Notes: generated by a model from the sequence alone, not told the origin. Shown: positions 1 to 13,644, numbered from the stretch's first letter. The stretch: 64,000 bases of DNA from Liolophura sinensis (GCF_032854445.1 NC_088302.1:51428046-51492045), one strand, 5' to 3'. Numbers and translations: made by a program.

Positions 1-252
1 GCGGTTCATTCATATCAGTGAAATATTCTTGAGTTCAGTATTAGAGAGAGCCAGTATTATGGTGGGAGGAAACCGGGTAGTGTCCGGGGGAAACCCACGA
101 TCATCCGCAGGTTATTGGCAGACCTTCCCACCTACGGCCGGAGAAGAAGCCAGCCTGAGCTGGACTTGAACTCACAGCGACCACATTGGTGAGAAGCTCC
201 TGTGTCATTACGTCGCGCTAGCGCACTAACCATCTGAACCACTGAGGCCCCG
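1..252 (-). repeat. tRNA-derived SINE (type A), reverse, joined to a forward half-SINE tail
   Basis: Read on the minus strand, the segment begins near 252 with a tRNA-like head. It has an A-box-like stretch (GGTTCAGATGGTTAG) and a B-box-like stretch (GAGTTCAAGTCC). The body contains the GGTGGGAAGGTCTG and CGGTTTCCTCCCACC blocks that recur at 2126-2392 and 4062-4330. The first ~40 bases are instead the forward tail (AAGTGAAATATTCTTGAGTAC type) that recurs in most array units. The left edge is cut by the window. Confidence 0.75.
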
Positions 253-2125
253 TGTAAGAATAATAGTGACACGTTTCAATGCAAATTTACAAATGTACCC
301 TAAGCAGTCAAGTGCATGCCTGAATGCAAAACGCATGCGTGGTACTGGCGTGTTTATTCGATTGTGAAGACATGCTATACAGGTAAGTGTATTCCTTCTT
401 GATCCACATAAATATGCAGTCGTATATTTGCAAAAATATCAACACGAACTGCGCTGGAAATACATGTATTTCCTTGTTCATTTGATTAGTTCTGACCATA
501 ATAGGGCTGCCGTACTGTCGATGTGGAGTTATAAGCCATAATATTCAATGATTTTTTAAGCATACATGGAGGTCTATAATTATACTGACGTCAGGCCATT
601 AAAAAATAAAGGATTGCGGGACATCTGAAGAAATTTGAATTGAATATGATAAAATGTTACTCCAAAAGTTAGGAAGATATTAAGATACAGGTAGCAACTA
701 TACAGTTGGTGTAAATAATGGAAACTGTCTAATGTCATACAAAAACACACAGGAATATGGACAACGAAGTAGGAAAAAAATGGTTCCACTCGAATGTAAG
801 CTATATACATACATAGAGGTTTTAAAAGCTAATAGGTTTTTAAAACACCAAGAAACCCAGTGCTAAAGTTACAGTGGTGTTGGTGGGGGTTGGGGTGGAG
901 ATGAGCGCGAGGGTTGTTTGAATAATGCTGTAATTTTCAGGGTGTAATGGTCTGAATTATACATTTCTCTTTGTTTATTATACACGGCATTGATTCTACT
1001 CTGCAATATCTCGCAGCTAAATATGGCGTTCTTTATCTCTAATCCTCGATGATCAAATTATCGGGGAGTAAATTATACTATACCTTACAGCGTTTTTCTC
1101 CTAAGGCACGGCTTGTTTGTAATAATACATTCTGTGTTTTATTAAAGGTGTGTTGAAAGAAAAACGTAACGAACTTAAAACAGGTTGCATGTATAAAACT
1201 CCTTGAAATGGCGATTGCAAAGGGAACGTTTGTTGGAACAATTATATTTCGATTAGCGGAATGTGTTTTAAACCAAACTGACACAGCGTCGACGTCAATC
1301 TCATGTGAATTTAAAGACTTTACTGTTGGCGTAGAATGTTGATGGATCCCTGACAGGTTCTCACAATAAAAGGATACGCCATACCCTTGTAGGTCAGTTC
1401 TCAGTACAGTTACATTTGGTAAACTATGCGTCGTGCCTCTTGTCTTCTTTTACGGGAAGATACTGTTGTGATGTAACTAAAATTTTGTTGAGAGAACCTC
1501 AAGAGACGGTGTGACCAAAATCCGACAAACAGACTATGCCATACTAACCGTGTGTGATATAATAATCATCGCTGATAATGGGTCAAAAGTAGAATGCATC
1601 GATTCAAGTTGGATTGTTAGGCAATCCCGGGAAAGCCTAAGGAACACTTTCCATTGAAATGGCTAATCGGTGTGCATGGATTTTCTCTGTACGGCAGGAA
1701 ATGCTGAAAATTATCTACTTGCTAATCTCATGGAATATTTTATCAGGAAATAACAACCTGCCTTTGCGTCATCATTGGTATACATTATCAGTTAAAGAGG
1801 CTGCCTACCAAAGACATCAACACAAATGGAATCTAACTTTACAGTTATTTTAGAATAGCTCAAATAATTACCTGTCACAAAGCATCAGCCTGCGACGTGT
1901 TACCGTTCAAAATTGGTAATCAAGTTCCTAAAGATTATAAAGCGGTTCCCATTACAAGTTGTTTAACTTGAAAACCATTTTAACGCTATAAATAGTACAG
2001 GTAAACGAGTCTGATATTTATTAATAGGCAATAACTTTAACTATTCTTGCATGGTAAATACAGAAACTTTGGTTTAATTGGCGAATATGGATTGTTTTGG
2101 CCTACATGATAATAGCCGGGCTGAT

Positions 2126-2392
2126 TTTATTGATTTATTTGATTGGTGATTTACGCCATACTCAAGAATATTTTACTAAAACGACGGCGGTCAGCATTAT
2201 GGTGGGAGGAAACTTGGCGGAGCGCGGCGGAAACACACGACCATCCGCAGGTTGCTGACAGGCCTTCCCACTTACGCCCGGAGAAGAAGCCAGCATGAGC
2301 TGGGCTTGAACTCACAGCGACCGCATTAGTGAGAGGCTCCTGGGCCATTACACTGCGCTAGCGAGGTAACCAACAGTGCCACGGAGGCTCCT
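2126..2392 (-). repeat. SINE type A inserted in array copy 1
   Basis: The element is in reverse orientation. Its AT-rich 3' tail (TTGATTTATTTGATTGGTG) is at the low-coordinate end and its tRNA-like head is at the high end. The flanks read GCCGGGCTGA on the left and GCCGGACTGA on the right, a near-perfect 10 bp target duplication. Copies lacking the SINE read straight through this site. Confidence 0.8.
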
Positions 2393-3546
2393 CGCCGGAC
2401 TGAAGATGTGTAGTTATTACTTCAGTCTTACAGCGTAAGAGAGAAATACATTAGTGGATCGCATAAGAATGTAGATAAAGCACAGCTATATAGACAAACA
2501 AAATGTGGGTGAGATAAATAAATAAATAAATGGTACAAAACGGTAACATATTTTCCAGTATTTTTATCTTTCTATATACAGTACATGTACAAGACAACAA
2601 ACATAGATAATTCATATTTCTTACATTATTTTGCTGAAAAGTTGTCTTTCATGGTTGGTTGTCCTTATTGGTCATCAGCGTGCTCTGTGCCATCGTAAGA
2701 ATTCCAGTGAAAATGTCATCAGGTGATCTGACAAAACCAGATCAAACTCCTCGCCTGTCGGATGTGATCAGTCGCCTCAGTGTGTGTAGTAGATCAGTTT
2801 ACGCTAGAATGAACTGCACAAGTAGTGACGCTATGTTTGTGACGTCACAGTCACGCTGCGTCATGTCGTGTATCATTGCTCGGCGCAAAACACATTCCCA
2901 CTCCAGAATTGAAGTATGTTTGAGTACCTCCGCTAGGAGTTTCTCTAGCGTGCAAGTTTACTTGAAATTAAAATAAATACACAGGAAAATTGTCTCCATA
3001 GATGTCTTTTTAGAGCCAAACCCTACATGATATCGACTGTGTGCGCGTAACGTTTGTTTCTAGGATTGTAATTTGTCCATCGCATGCTTAGCAACGTCAC
3101 TGCACCGACGTTCGGTAAACGTCAGTTGTCATCGGTTGTGTGTATAAGAAGGAGATGTGTTATGAGCACTGTTTAACCAAACGACATGTTCACATTAGGT
3201 AAAGTGTGTTAAGAGTTAGTTGTATTGCTGACGTATAAGTGAAACATTATTGAGTGCGGCGTAAAACACCAATGAAATAAATAAATGCACACACCTATTT
3301 GAATGAAAAATTGTTAAGTATACAAGTCGAAAACCCAAGCATACAAACAATGGTGTTACCTTGTTACACTCTTACCATATATTCAATAAATAAAATGAAC
3401 ATATACTCTATGTAAAAGTAAGCCACGTTCATTAATATTCAATATCTTTGATAAGATAAGCAGTTTATAACACTGGGACATTTGATAAGAAAAATGTTTT
3501 TTTGTGGACACGATTTAGTCATGGATTGAACAATCCCATCCGGTCG

Positions 3547-3889
3547 GTCCGACTGGCCTCGATAGCATAGTTAGTAGATCGTCCGCTTCACTCCACCTAG
3601 GGTCAACCCTAAGTCGAGTCACACCTAAGACCTTAAAAGAGGAAGTCGTAACTGCCTGGTTTGGTGTTCAGCACGAAGGAGATAGTGCAACGATTGGTTG
3701 ACCCGTGTCAGTATAATAGCTCGTGCGGGGCGCCTTACTTGCCTCCGGTAAGGCATCTCAGTAAAGCAGCACCAGATAAGAGCGGTGGAAATCCGTCCTG
3801 CAACATGGAGGCACATTATATGCACTCTCAGGATTCCTTCGTCGTCATACGACTGAAAAATTGTTAAACCCCAAGCCCTCGTTCTCTCT
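3547..3889 (+). repeat. SINE type B (tRNA-derived), forward
   Basis: The tRNA-like head (GGCCTCGATAGCATAGTTAG) is followed by a conserved body (GAGCGGTGGAAATCCGTCC) and a tail of the form GACTGAAAAATTGTTAAACC. The same family is found reversed at 54741-55111 and as 5'-truncated pieces at 12547-12742 and about 14385-14503. The flanks ATCCGGTCG and ATCTGGTCG look like a target duplication with one mismatch. I associate the tail type with molluscan SINEs; the exact family name was not checked. Confidence 0.75.
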
Positions 3890-4061
3890 TATCTGGTCGT
3901 ACATACATGGGAAGGTAGCAGGAACATGCGGATGTTCGTGGGTTTTCTCAGGCTTCTGTGAGCGGTTCACTCCCACCTTTCGTATAAGTGAAATATTCTT
4001 GTGTACAGCGTAAAATACGAATCAAATAAACAAACAAACAATCAAGTGTATAGTGTAAGTA

Positions 4062-4330
4062 TAATTTATTTATTTATTAGATTGGTATTTTACGTCGTAT
4101 TCAAGAATATTTCACTTATATGGCGGCGGCCAGCATTTAGTAGGAGGAAACCCTGCAGTGCCTGGGAGAAACCCACGACCATCCACAGGTTGGTGTCAGA
4201 CCTTCCCACCTACGGCCGGAGAAGAAGCAAGCATGAGTTAGACTTGAACTCACAGCGACCGCATTGGTGAGAGGCTCCTCGGTCATTACGCTGTGCTAGC
4301 GCGCTAACCATCTGAATCATGGAGGCCCCC
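4062..4330 (-). repeat. SINE type A inserted between array copies 1 and 2
   Basis: A reverse copy of the element at 2126-2392 and 1-252. It starts with TTTATTTATTTATTAGATTG (tail) and ends at the tRNA-like head near 4329. The flanks TGTAAGTATAAT at about 4048-4059 and 4331-4342 form a perfect 12 bp target duplication, so the insertion point is well defined. Confidence 0.8.
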
Positions 4331-6964
4331 TGTAAGTATAATAGTGAAACGTTTCAATGCAAATTTACAAATGTACCCTAACCAGTCATGAGCATACCTG
4401 AATGCAAAACGCATGCGCGGTACTGGCATGTTTAGGCGATTATGAAGAGACGCTATACTAGTAAGTGCATTCCTCCATGGTCCACATAGATATGCAATCG
4501 TATATTTGAAAAATATAATCAACACGAACTGCGCTGGAAATATCTCCTCCTTCATTTGATTAGTCCTGGCCATAACAGGGCTGCCGTGCTGTCGATGTGG
4601 CGTTATGAGCCATAATATTCATAGATTCTTTTATTATACATATAGGTCTATAATTATATGGACTGTAATTATACTATGCTGTATACACACAGCTAATAGG
4701 TTCTTTAAACACCATGTAAGGAAACCAGTCTTAAAGTTATAGTGGTGTGGGTGGGGGTTGGGGGTGGGGGTGTGAGGTTGGTTTGAATAATGCTGCAATT
4801 TTCAGAGTTTAATGGTGTGGATTATACATTTCTATTTGTTTACTTATACACGGCATTGATTTTACTCTGAAAATCTCGCACCTAAATATGTCGCTCTTTA
4901 TGTCTGGAATCCTCGATTATCAAATTATCGTGGAGAAAGTTATATTATACGTTACAGCGCTTTTCTCCTAAGGCACGGCTTGTTTGTTATGATATATTCT
5001 GTGTTTTAATAAAGGTGTATTGAAAGAAAAAACATGTTAAAAACAGGTTTCATGCAAAAAAACTCCATGGAATGGCGATTTCTAAGGAAATGTTTGTTGG
5101 AATAATTATATTTAGATTAGCACAATGTGTTTTAAACCAAACTGACAGAGTCGATGTCAGTTTCATGTGAATTTAAAGGCTTTACCGTGGGCGAAGAATG
5201 TTGATGGATCCCTGACAGGTTCTCACAATGAACGGATACGCCATGCCCTTGTCGGTCAGTTCTCAGTACAGTTATATTTGGTAAAGTACGTGTCGTGCCT
5301 CGTGTCTCCTTTTCCGGGAAGATACTGTTGTGATGTAACTAAAATCCTGTTGTAAGAGACCTGTGACCAAAATCTGACAAACAGATTGTGCCATACAAAC
5401 CGTGTGTGATATAATACTCATCACTGCTAATGGCTCAGTAGTAGAATACATCAACTCTGGTTGGATTTGTTAGGCAGTTCGCGCCATTGTCGCCCCTAGG
5501 CCATTGTGATGAGGAAGCATAAGGACAAATCGGTTTGCATGGATTTCGCCTGTAGGACAGGAAATGCAGAAAATTAACCACTTGTTGATCTCATGGAATA
5601 TTTTATCAGGAAATAACAGCTTGCCTTTGCCTCATAATTGGTATACACTATCAGTTAAAAAGGCTGCCTACCGAAGACATCAGGACAAGTGCAGTCTAAT
5701 TTTTAGTGTTATTTTAGCATAGTTTAAATAATTACCTGTCATCTGCCTGCGACGTGTTACCGTTCAAGTTCCTAAAGATTTTAAAGCGGTTCCCATTACC
5801 AATGTTTCAAACTTTAAAATTATTTTAACGCTATAGATAGTAAAGGTAAACGAGTCTGATATTTATTAATAGGCAATAATTTTAACTATTATTGCATGGT
5901 AAATACAAAAACTTTGGTTTAATTGGCGAATATGGATTGTTTTGCCAAAAATCTCCAGTGTATAACCTCTTTAAGTTTGTGTCATTTGGCCTACATAATG
6001 ATGGCCGGACTGAAAATGTGTAGTTATCACTTCAGTCTTACAGCGTAAGAGAGAAATACATTATAAAGCACAGCTATATAGACAAACAAAATATGGGTGA
6101 GATAAATAAATAAATAAATAAATAAATGGCACGAAACGGTAACATATTTTCCAATATTTTAGTGTTTCTATATACAGTACATGTACAAGACAACAAACGT
6201 AGATAATTCATATTTCTTACATTATTTTGCTGAAAAGTTGTCTTTCATGGTTGGTTGTCCTTATTGGTCATCAGCGTGCTCTATGCCATCATTAGAATTT
6301 CTGTGAAAATGTCATCAGGTGATGTTATTCTGGCCACCGTTGACAAAACCCACATCAAACATCTCGCCTGTCGGATGTGATCAGTCGCCTCAGTGTGTGT
6401 AGTAGATCAGTTTACACTAGAATGAACTGCACAAGTTGTGACGCTATGTTTGTGACGTCACAGTCACGCTGCGTCATATCGTGTATCATTGCTCGGCACA
6501 AAACACATTCCCACTCCAGAATTGAAGTATGTTTGAAAACCTCCGCTAGGAGTTTCTCTTACGCGCAAATTTAGTTGAAATTAAAGTAAACACACCGGAA
6601 AATTGTCTCCACAGACGTTTTTTCAGAGCCAAACTCTACATGATATCGACTGTGTGCGCGTAACGTTTGTTTCTAGGATTGTAATGTGTCCATCGCATGC
6701 TTAGCAACGTCACGGCTGCGATGTTTGGTAAACGTCAGTAATCATCGGTTGTGTGTATATGAAGGAGATGTGTTATCAGGTTAAGCACTGTTTAACGAAA
6801 CATGTTCACATTAGGTAAAGTGTGTTAAGAGTTAGTTGTATTTCATATACGGCTTATTTCCTCCCACCGTATTGCTGACGTATAAATAAAACATTATTGA
6901 GTGCGGCGTAAAACACCAATGAAATAAATAAATGCACACACCTATTTGAGTGAAAAATTGTTAA
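4331..6964 (+). repeat. Tandem-array unit, copy 2 (left part)
   Basis: Homologous to the other units, including the block at 6377-6574 with its GTGACGTCACAG core and the SINE-like tail GCGGCGTAAAACACCAATGA. The copy breaks at TTAA (6961-6964) and its remaining ~375 bases resume at 15498. The 8.5 kb between is therefore an insertion, and the joined copy would be about 3.0 kb. No gene is supported. Confidence 0.8.
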
Positions 6965-7233
6965 AGGTGCTACACAATTACCGTGGTACACTTTGCGTGA
7001 AGATGTTCTTTGAATGCATATAATTACATTCCAGAGTTTTAAAATTAAAAATTGGCTCCAAACGGTTTAAATAAACAAAAGAAACTCAAGCGTATATAAA
7101 ACAAGCGGTAATTTGACCTTTCACACTTGACGTCAGAAGTTAAGACATGAACAAGCAAGCGGCAAGTTGCAAATGGCGGTAGCGTGAAACTAGTGGGTCA
7201 TTGTCACATTACAGTACAGGGTAATTATCCCAG

Positions 7234-7437
7234 ACGCCCAAACGCTGCGTGTTAAGAGACTGTGGCAACAGCAACAAGAATGGGGCCACCATGAACCTGT
7301 GGCCAAAGGACAAGTCTGTCGCTCGAAAATCGACAAATTTCGTTCGCCAAACGAGAGTGTGGTCGTCTGGACCTACTCCCTATACTCCGTGCTGTGTTGA
7401 GAACATTCGCAGCAGATTCTTACGACAACAACAGTGA
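7234..7437 (+). pseudogene. THAP zinc-finger exon remnant
   Basis: The frame reads C-V-L-R-D-C at the start, then W-P-K-D, F-V-R-Q and G-P-T-P-Y-T-P-C. This matches the C-x(2-4)-C ... P ... C-x2-H plan of THAP DNA-binding domains. The expected final zinc ligand His is Asn here (C-V-E-N), and the frame stops at 7435. An acceptor-like CCCAG lies directly before 7234, and an in-frame TAA just upstream rules out a simple 5' extension. This is the presumed DNA-binding N-terminus of the transposase-like pseudogene. Confidence 0.6.
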
Positions 7438-8570
7438 GCTGCCGCGGAAGCTTGGTATGTGACGTAAACTTAAATCAGACGCAATACCCGTTTTTGGAGC
7501 TGACAGAAGAAGACGAACCACAGCTCACTCAAGTGACGAATGCTTGATTGACAAAGACGGCTCGGGTTGAGAGCGGTGAAGGGCTGCACTGTAGCCATTT
7601 CGCCTGTCACTCGCAACGCCCCAGTGGATTCATCAACTGTGCCAGCAGCTATCCGAAAACTGCAGTGTATGAGATTAAGTTTGTTTACAAATTAAATCAG
7701 AAGAACGCCTTTTTTGTAAAAACAAAACGCTTATTCGTGATGTGATATTGGCACTTTCATTTTCTCTGCGTCTTCAATACATATTCATGTTGTTGTTGTT
7801 GTAACTCGTAAACAAACCGATTTGTGTGTGGATGGCTAGCTTTGTCTTATAGTCACATATGGGTGTAGATCATAATAACATCCCCTTGTAGGGCCTTTAT
7901 ACCCACTAACTTCATTTTGGAAATGTTATGCATTTTTATTATTATAAATGTGATGTAATGCTGCCTTTCTTCATGTCAGCTAGCCTCTACTGTCCAAGCG
8001 GGTAGCCTCTTCTATGTTTCAGCTAAACCTAAGGATTGAAACACGTAGCGTGGCATACAAATTGTCAAAAATTTACATTCTTGAATTTTATTTTGAATTA
8101 CTTATAGTCATAAAACAACTTCAAACTGAACCTTTGGTTTTTGCTTTTCATTCTTTAATTGTGTAATTTCATGTTGTTAGCTTTACATAAAAAATGCATA
8201 AATTTTTATTGTTCAGATTATCTCTGTGGCAGAATCTTGAGAATGTTGTCCAGCAGAGGTTACTTCAGATATCTCAGAACCGTATATCCCAGACCCAGGT
8301 GCCCGAGTGCTTCAGAGTTACATCAGACTCGTGTATTGAGGACATCAGTTTTACCACTGATGTTGGACTCTGCAGTCAGAGTACAAGGGCAACACAAATT
8401 ACTCTTCGCCCAAAGCGAAGAAACACAGGTAAGAAACTCCTGTTTTCTGTGTGATTCTTTTCTTGGAACACAAATTGACTGTTTTCAAATTCTATTGTCA
8501 TAACTGACTTACGATTTTCACTGCTTGTTTATCATTGTCTAAAATTGATCTTTGGTATCTCCCAAACATA

Positions 8571-8719
8571 GACATGAACATTACAAGTGAACCACTGAAG
8601 CTTAATAGACATGAACATTACAAGTGAACCACTCAAGCTTAATAGACATGAACATTACAAGTGAACCACTCAAGCTTAATAGACATGAACATTAAAAGTG
8701 AACCACTCAAGCTTAATGG
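8571..8719 (+). repeat. 37 bp tandem repeat, four copies
   Basis: GACATGAACATT restarts at 8571, 8608, 8645 and 8682, giving a fixed period of 37 bases with only a few substitutions. It lies in an intron of the transposase-like pseudogene. There are no spacers, so it is a minisatellite and not a CRISPR-like array. Confidence 0.9.
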
Positions 8720-9550
8720 TTCTACAGAAATAGTTCCCTCAAGTTATTTTATTATGGTAGCTACAGTAATGCAAGATGAATACCGGTAATGCATTTACAT
8801 GTCTAATTATGAATATTACTCCATTTGCTTTTTGGGTGTTTAGGTATTTCATACAAATGGTAGCCTGCTACTGCATGCACAGCAGTACAGTGCAACCCAT
8901 TGGACGCACCTGCACTTTGCCTCCTGTCTGAGGTTGATGAAGATAGTGGTGAGGAGAGTGAAGAGTCGGAAGAAGGTGACCATAATGAGAACGAGGATCC
9001 AGTTTATCACCCTGATGAGGAAGACTTGCAAGAAGAGGAGGCAATCATTAGGTTTGTTCAAAATGTCAACACTCATGCAGTATCTATGAAGATATTCAAT
9101 TGAAGCACAGGGTCAATAAGTACTACTAGGATGATTTCCCAAAAGTCTTGAGGTATGACTCTTATGAATAAAAGCTATACTTCACTAATTATCTATGACT
9201 GTACTCCATATGTCACAGTCGGCCATTATGTTCAGGGAAAAGACGATTCAAACTATGGAAAAATCTTTTATTGTTTTTGAGTCCTGTCTCAGAAGCCTGT
9301 ATCAGCATTGTTTGCAGTGTTGGAGTAAATGTCTGGTGACATTTAAGACCACAGGCACGATGGTCAGTGTGCGGCAGGTATGCACCAGCTGCAGTTTTAC
9401 CTGAGACTGGGACAGTCAGCGATTTGGTTGGAAATTATCCTGCACTAAATACCTTAGTTTCCTCAGCTGTTGTGCGGTACAAATGTCTCAAAAACACTTC
9501 ATGTCGTTCTTGAAGAAGACAGCACAGTATGTTCATAAGAGAGAGGAGCA

Positions 9551-10312
9551 TTGCTGACAGAGTTCCAAAGGTGTCAGACTGGCTTACACCTGGCAGGAGA
9601 TGGAAGGGCTGATAATCTAGGTGACAGTGCAAGGTATGGCACTTACAGCATTCTGGAAACAAAGATCAGTAAAGTCATCAACATTGAAACAGTGACAGTA
9701 AGATCATTTTTTTCATACATAAAAAATAAATTGTAATAAACTAAAATGTGATCAGGCATAAAATAATGCTAAATCATTCATGGTTACCATTTGCACAGTT
9801 ATGCCTGTTTTTATTGTCGGTCTGTTCTTTGTCCTGCTTTGTAATTAGCATAGTATTAACGGTGTCGAACAGTTTAAATTATACTGTGTGTAAATTAAGA
9901 GGTGTGCACTTTGTAATCGTGAGGTCTCAGTGGTTATGGTGCAGCCCTTTATGTTAAATTTCAAGAGGTTGTTTGAAGTTATTCTCTCCATGTTCCGGCG
10001 ATTTTGGTTATTGACATTCATGAGTCTCCTTTAGAGGCTGAATTTCAGTGTTTTGACTTATGAATGTAAGTGAACATTGCTGATTTGTGCTAAATACATA
10101 AATATAAATGTTTCATTATTATTTGGTCACAGAAGTTGCCAGCAGTAAGGCAATGGAGATGGAGGGGTTAATCCGAGGTTTAGATCACCTAAAGAAAGAG
10201 AATCTCACTGTGGATGAGATAGTTACAGATCAACACACCTCTGTTTGAAAATATCTTCACCATGAACAGCCTTCAATTAAATGCACCTTTGATGTTTGGC
10301 ATGTTGCTAAAG
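9551..10312 (+). pseudogene. Catalytic core segments of the DDE transposase-like pseudogene
   Basis: About 9551-9697 encodes L-A-G-D-G-R-A-D-N followed by A-R-Y-G-T-Y. The first Asp is the likely first catalytic acid of the DDE fold. 10133-10312 encodes S-S-K-A-M-E, then V-T-D-Q-H (likely second Asp), a TGA stop at 10246-10248, and D-V-W-H-V-A-K before a GT donor at 10313. The matching acceptor is at 10889, phase 1, continuing as G-L-G-K-K. The stop sits where related proteins have Arg, which fits a CGA-to-TGA change. Confidence 0.65.
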
Positions 10313-12546
10313 GTATATCGATGCTTTTGTTTTACTGTAAAATGTTGTACTTTTAGTGAACACTAATCCCATCAACCACAGGTCAGACAATACATCAGGG
10401 GTTGAAATTTAATTTTTTGTGCACTGTTCCTGGGGTCATTTTAGGAATAGTGCTCAATGTATATACTGGTGATGCATGACTGCAGGTGAAAGTAATACAT
10501 AAAAAACTGACATGACGTTTTAATAATCTGTCACCTTTCCATAAATCGGGAAAAATATGGGAGTAAATTAGTTGAGGCACATCAACCAGCTCTTAAATGT
10601 ACAATGCCTGTAGTGTAATTTATGCACACTGTACTTCGTACTTATTGATCCATGACCATTTTAATAGTATGTACATGTAATTGTAACACTTTACTGTTAC
10701 CCTACCAATTATGCAGTTGAAACAAAAAGCTTATTCAATAGCAACCTGTCATTTTGCATGAAGCAACCTTGTTTTGAGCACTGATCGGTCATTCCTTTAT
10801 TGGAGGCATGATCTGTTCCTAGGCATGCAGTTTGCAGGTCCCAGTGTATTGCCATATTTTATGAATCCGTGTGTTGTGGTCATTTTCAGGTCTGGGTAAG
10901 AAACTTGACAAGCCTGGGAAAAAGACGGGTATGAAGAAAGTGAACCTTCTGAAGAAGCCCTTTGTAAACCACCTGTATTGGTGTCCCAATTCAACCAGTG
11001 ACAGCAGTTCAGAGATGACAGTTTCCAAGTGGAATTCTATTGGTAATCATGTTCAAGACATTCATCGTCACAATGACCAGCTCTTCCCAAAATGTGCCCA
11101 CAAACGTGTGGAAAAGAGAACAAAAATAGGAGTGGATGGCTATAAGGAGGCATACCTTAGTGTTTTATTTTGCATTATTAAATTTTTAGACTAAGTAGAA
11201 GAAGAGTGAAATAAGTTACCTGTTAGTAAAGACAGCCTACAGTTCTTCTCTATGCTAGAGTTTCTCTCTTATGACCCAAGAATTATATATCAACACAGTG
11301 TATTTCTGTAATTTAGCATTAGGATACCTTTTTTAAGTTGTGAACCAGTAAATGTACCTTCTCATCTATCACATTTTAAATTAGAGCCTTTAGACTATAG
11401 TGAAAATAAAGTCGCTGTATACATGTATGAAGTATTATTCTCCAAAATATAAGTGATTTGAACTGACTGGTTTACAAATGTTTGAGTCCCATTTAAGAGT
11501 GGTGTACATGTATGTATAGGCCAGGTGTCTGGCCTACATCATGGTCGTGCATTGTCGGAGCCATTTGCCATCAGTATATTTAGGGCCATATTCCTGGTGG
11601 AAGTTTACATAAGGATCATGATATTTATTTAGTTATTTGGCCACAAGTCTAGTATGTAACACTATGAGTGTAAAATGTATCGTTATGTTTCAGAGTCAGT
11701 CTTGCAGCACTGCACTTGGATGAAAATTCCGATAACAAGCAGGCGAATACAAGAGAAGGGAAGCTGCAATACAAGCTGTCATATCCGAAGTACAAATGTC
11801 CTGGAAAAAAATTCCTGGAACCATTTACACACAGTTTTTAACTCTTTAAATGCAGTGTGTAGGTACGGTAGAAATCATAATAAATGTGTGAGAGGTTGAC
11901 AGCAGCAAAATTGTGTTACATCTCACAAAAACAAGAGTCAAGTTTCTTTGTTACGAGAAGGGCTGTTCAACTGAAGCAAATTGTATGTGTAGTTGTATTA
12001 CAAGATTAATTCCATAGTCGTGAAATTAAGCATTTGAGGAAACTCATTTCTGTTTCTCTTTTTTGTTTTTATGTCTTTTATGTTATGGTTAATAGATGTA
12101 AAAAATTAAGACCAATAAAATTATCCAGTTGATAATATTTCAGTTTGGCTGAAACAACACAGAGGATCATTCCATACTGACCACATATGGTCTTGAGGTG
12201 TTTCCTTTTGGTTTTAGAGTATGTTCAAAAACTCATAGTTGTTGTTTACAAACTAGTCACAGATGGAGACAAAGCCAAAAATCAACAGATAGCGCCTTCA
12301 ACCATGTCATTTCTAGTTCAGAAGCCTGACAAGGACACCGTTATTGCTGCTATTAAGAGCCGTTTCACACTATAACAACTTACTCAGCCCATTTTAAAAG
12401 CAAGGAAGTTCATCAGTTGCTGACCATTGTCATAACTTTTGAAAGTAAAGTACTACTAGGATATAAAATGTGAAACGATCTCGCAGTGTCCAGATGACTA
12501 TTAAATAATTTGTAATACATGTATTGTAAGTGTATCAGTTTAATGG

Positions 12547-12742
12547 CTCAGGTGGGGGAAGACTTACTTGACTTCGGTAAGTCGTCTCAGTGAAGCGGCA
12601 CTAGATAAAAGAGCGGTGAAAATCCATCCTGCAACAAGGAGGTACATTATATACACCCAAAGGATTCCTTCCTCGTCATATGACGAAGAAATCAAATTGT
12701 TGAGCACGACGTTAAACCCCAAGCACTGACTCACTCACTCTT
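12547..12742 (+). repeat. SINE type B, 5'-truncated
   Basis: It matches the 3' half of the SINE at 3547-3889: the AAGTCGTCTCAGTGAAGCGG block, GAGCGGTGAAAATCC, then TTGTTGAGCACGACGTTAAA and a CTCACTCACTC tail. The tRNA-like head is missing. It lies 170 bp past the end of the transposase-like pseudogene. Confidence 0.8.
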
Positions 12743-13644
12743 TGATGACTGACTGTGCTCAGGGTTTTTTTTGTACCAACAAAACGTTATCCACAGTAAA
12801 TACTGATGGTCTGCCTTGTCTTTATTGATTTCTTCATTCAGATGTTTTGTTGAATCGTCTTCAATGTGCCAGGGTATGCCGGCTATAGTGAAGTGGTTGA
12901 TAATATATGATTCAAAAATTTGATCCAAAGTCAAAGGTCGAATGTCAGTACCCCCACCAGCAGGATTCATATTATTTTATGTATGTTGTAAATGTGACAA
13001 ATAAAAATCTCAGCATATTTGAAAACGGCCCGTTGTGTTGATCTGACATCATCATTGGCCATTTTGTTCATAGATGATAGTTTTGTGATGTCACTACTCC
13101 GTTTATCATTAAGACATCAAACTGTAGCGTACTAATTTACAACCAATACAATAGGACTTGGCCAATACGGGCCTGTTGTGGAAGATCTGTACTGAAGTGC
13201 TTTTAGGCTGTATTCGAGCAATTCGAGTACAAATTTGATTAATAAGGTGGGCTGGTGCTTACTGTACCACACGGTGTCACTTCAAACCTCGCCTTTCACC
13301 AATATGGCAGGCTTTTTTTCGTGGTGGAAATCTGCGTTTGAGGTACATAGCAAAGGTCAGTGTTTTTCTTCAATGTAACGTCCAGTTTAATACCCCATTA
13401 TGATTAACCTGACTAGAGAATGCCAGGAAACATTTGTGTACACCTTGTTATTGAGAGGTGGTTTTATGGGAATGGGGAGCAGCTGGATCCCACCACATAA
13501 TACCAATAAATAAGGCGTTCTTTGTATGTAGTAGAGATGGACATTCCCGGAGGGGTGGAGATGTGACGTCACTGAGGGGGACAGGGGTCACAGTCTAGAG
13601 GATATGACCTCACGTGGTGCCAATCACAAGTCGGTCGTCTACTG

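Larger units (their letters stand above)
253..4061 (+). repeat. Tandem-array unit, copy 1 (divergent, carries two SINE insertions)
   Basis: First copy of a host repeat unit of about 3 kb. I set the unit start at the block AATAGTGACACGTTTCAATGC, which recurs near 4342, 18690, 21412, 24380, 27352, 47782, 50746, 53715, 58348 and 60966. This copy is longer because SINEs are inserted at about 2126-2392 and 3547-3889. It is more diverged from the others than copies 4-10 are from each other. The short reading frames inside it are not supported as genes. Confidence 0.8.
7234..12375 (+). pseudogene. Decayed THAP-domain DDE transposase-like gene (multi-exon)
   Basis: Several exon-like segments in order match a THAP plus DDE-transposase protein family that I know from invertebrate and fish genomes (Kolobok/IS4EU-like; exact superfamily not established). 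They are: THAP 7234-7437; linker 8217-8428; acidic 8886-9051; an F-I-V-F-E-S-C-L block 9236-9404; a G-D-G-R-A-D block about 9551-9697; a V-T-D-x-H to D-V-W-H block 10133-10312; an N-H-L-Y-W-C block 10890-11165; an L-A-A-L-H block 11694-11841; and a C-terminal block 12218-12375 ending in TAA. Several junctions have good GT-AG sites with matching phase. Lesions: in-frame TGA at 9402 and 10246, a stop closing the THAP exon, a splice-phase mismatch at 9697/10133, and no visible segment for the usual S-S-L-E region. Not functional as read. Confidence 0.7.

Noticed and set aside
8571..8719. Regular 37-base repeats suggesting a CRISPR array
   Set aside because: The repeats are directly adjacent with no spacers, and the sequence is from an animal genome.
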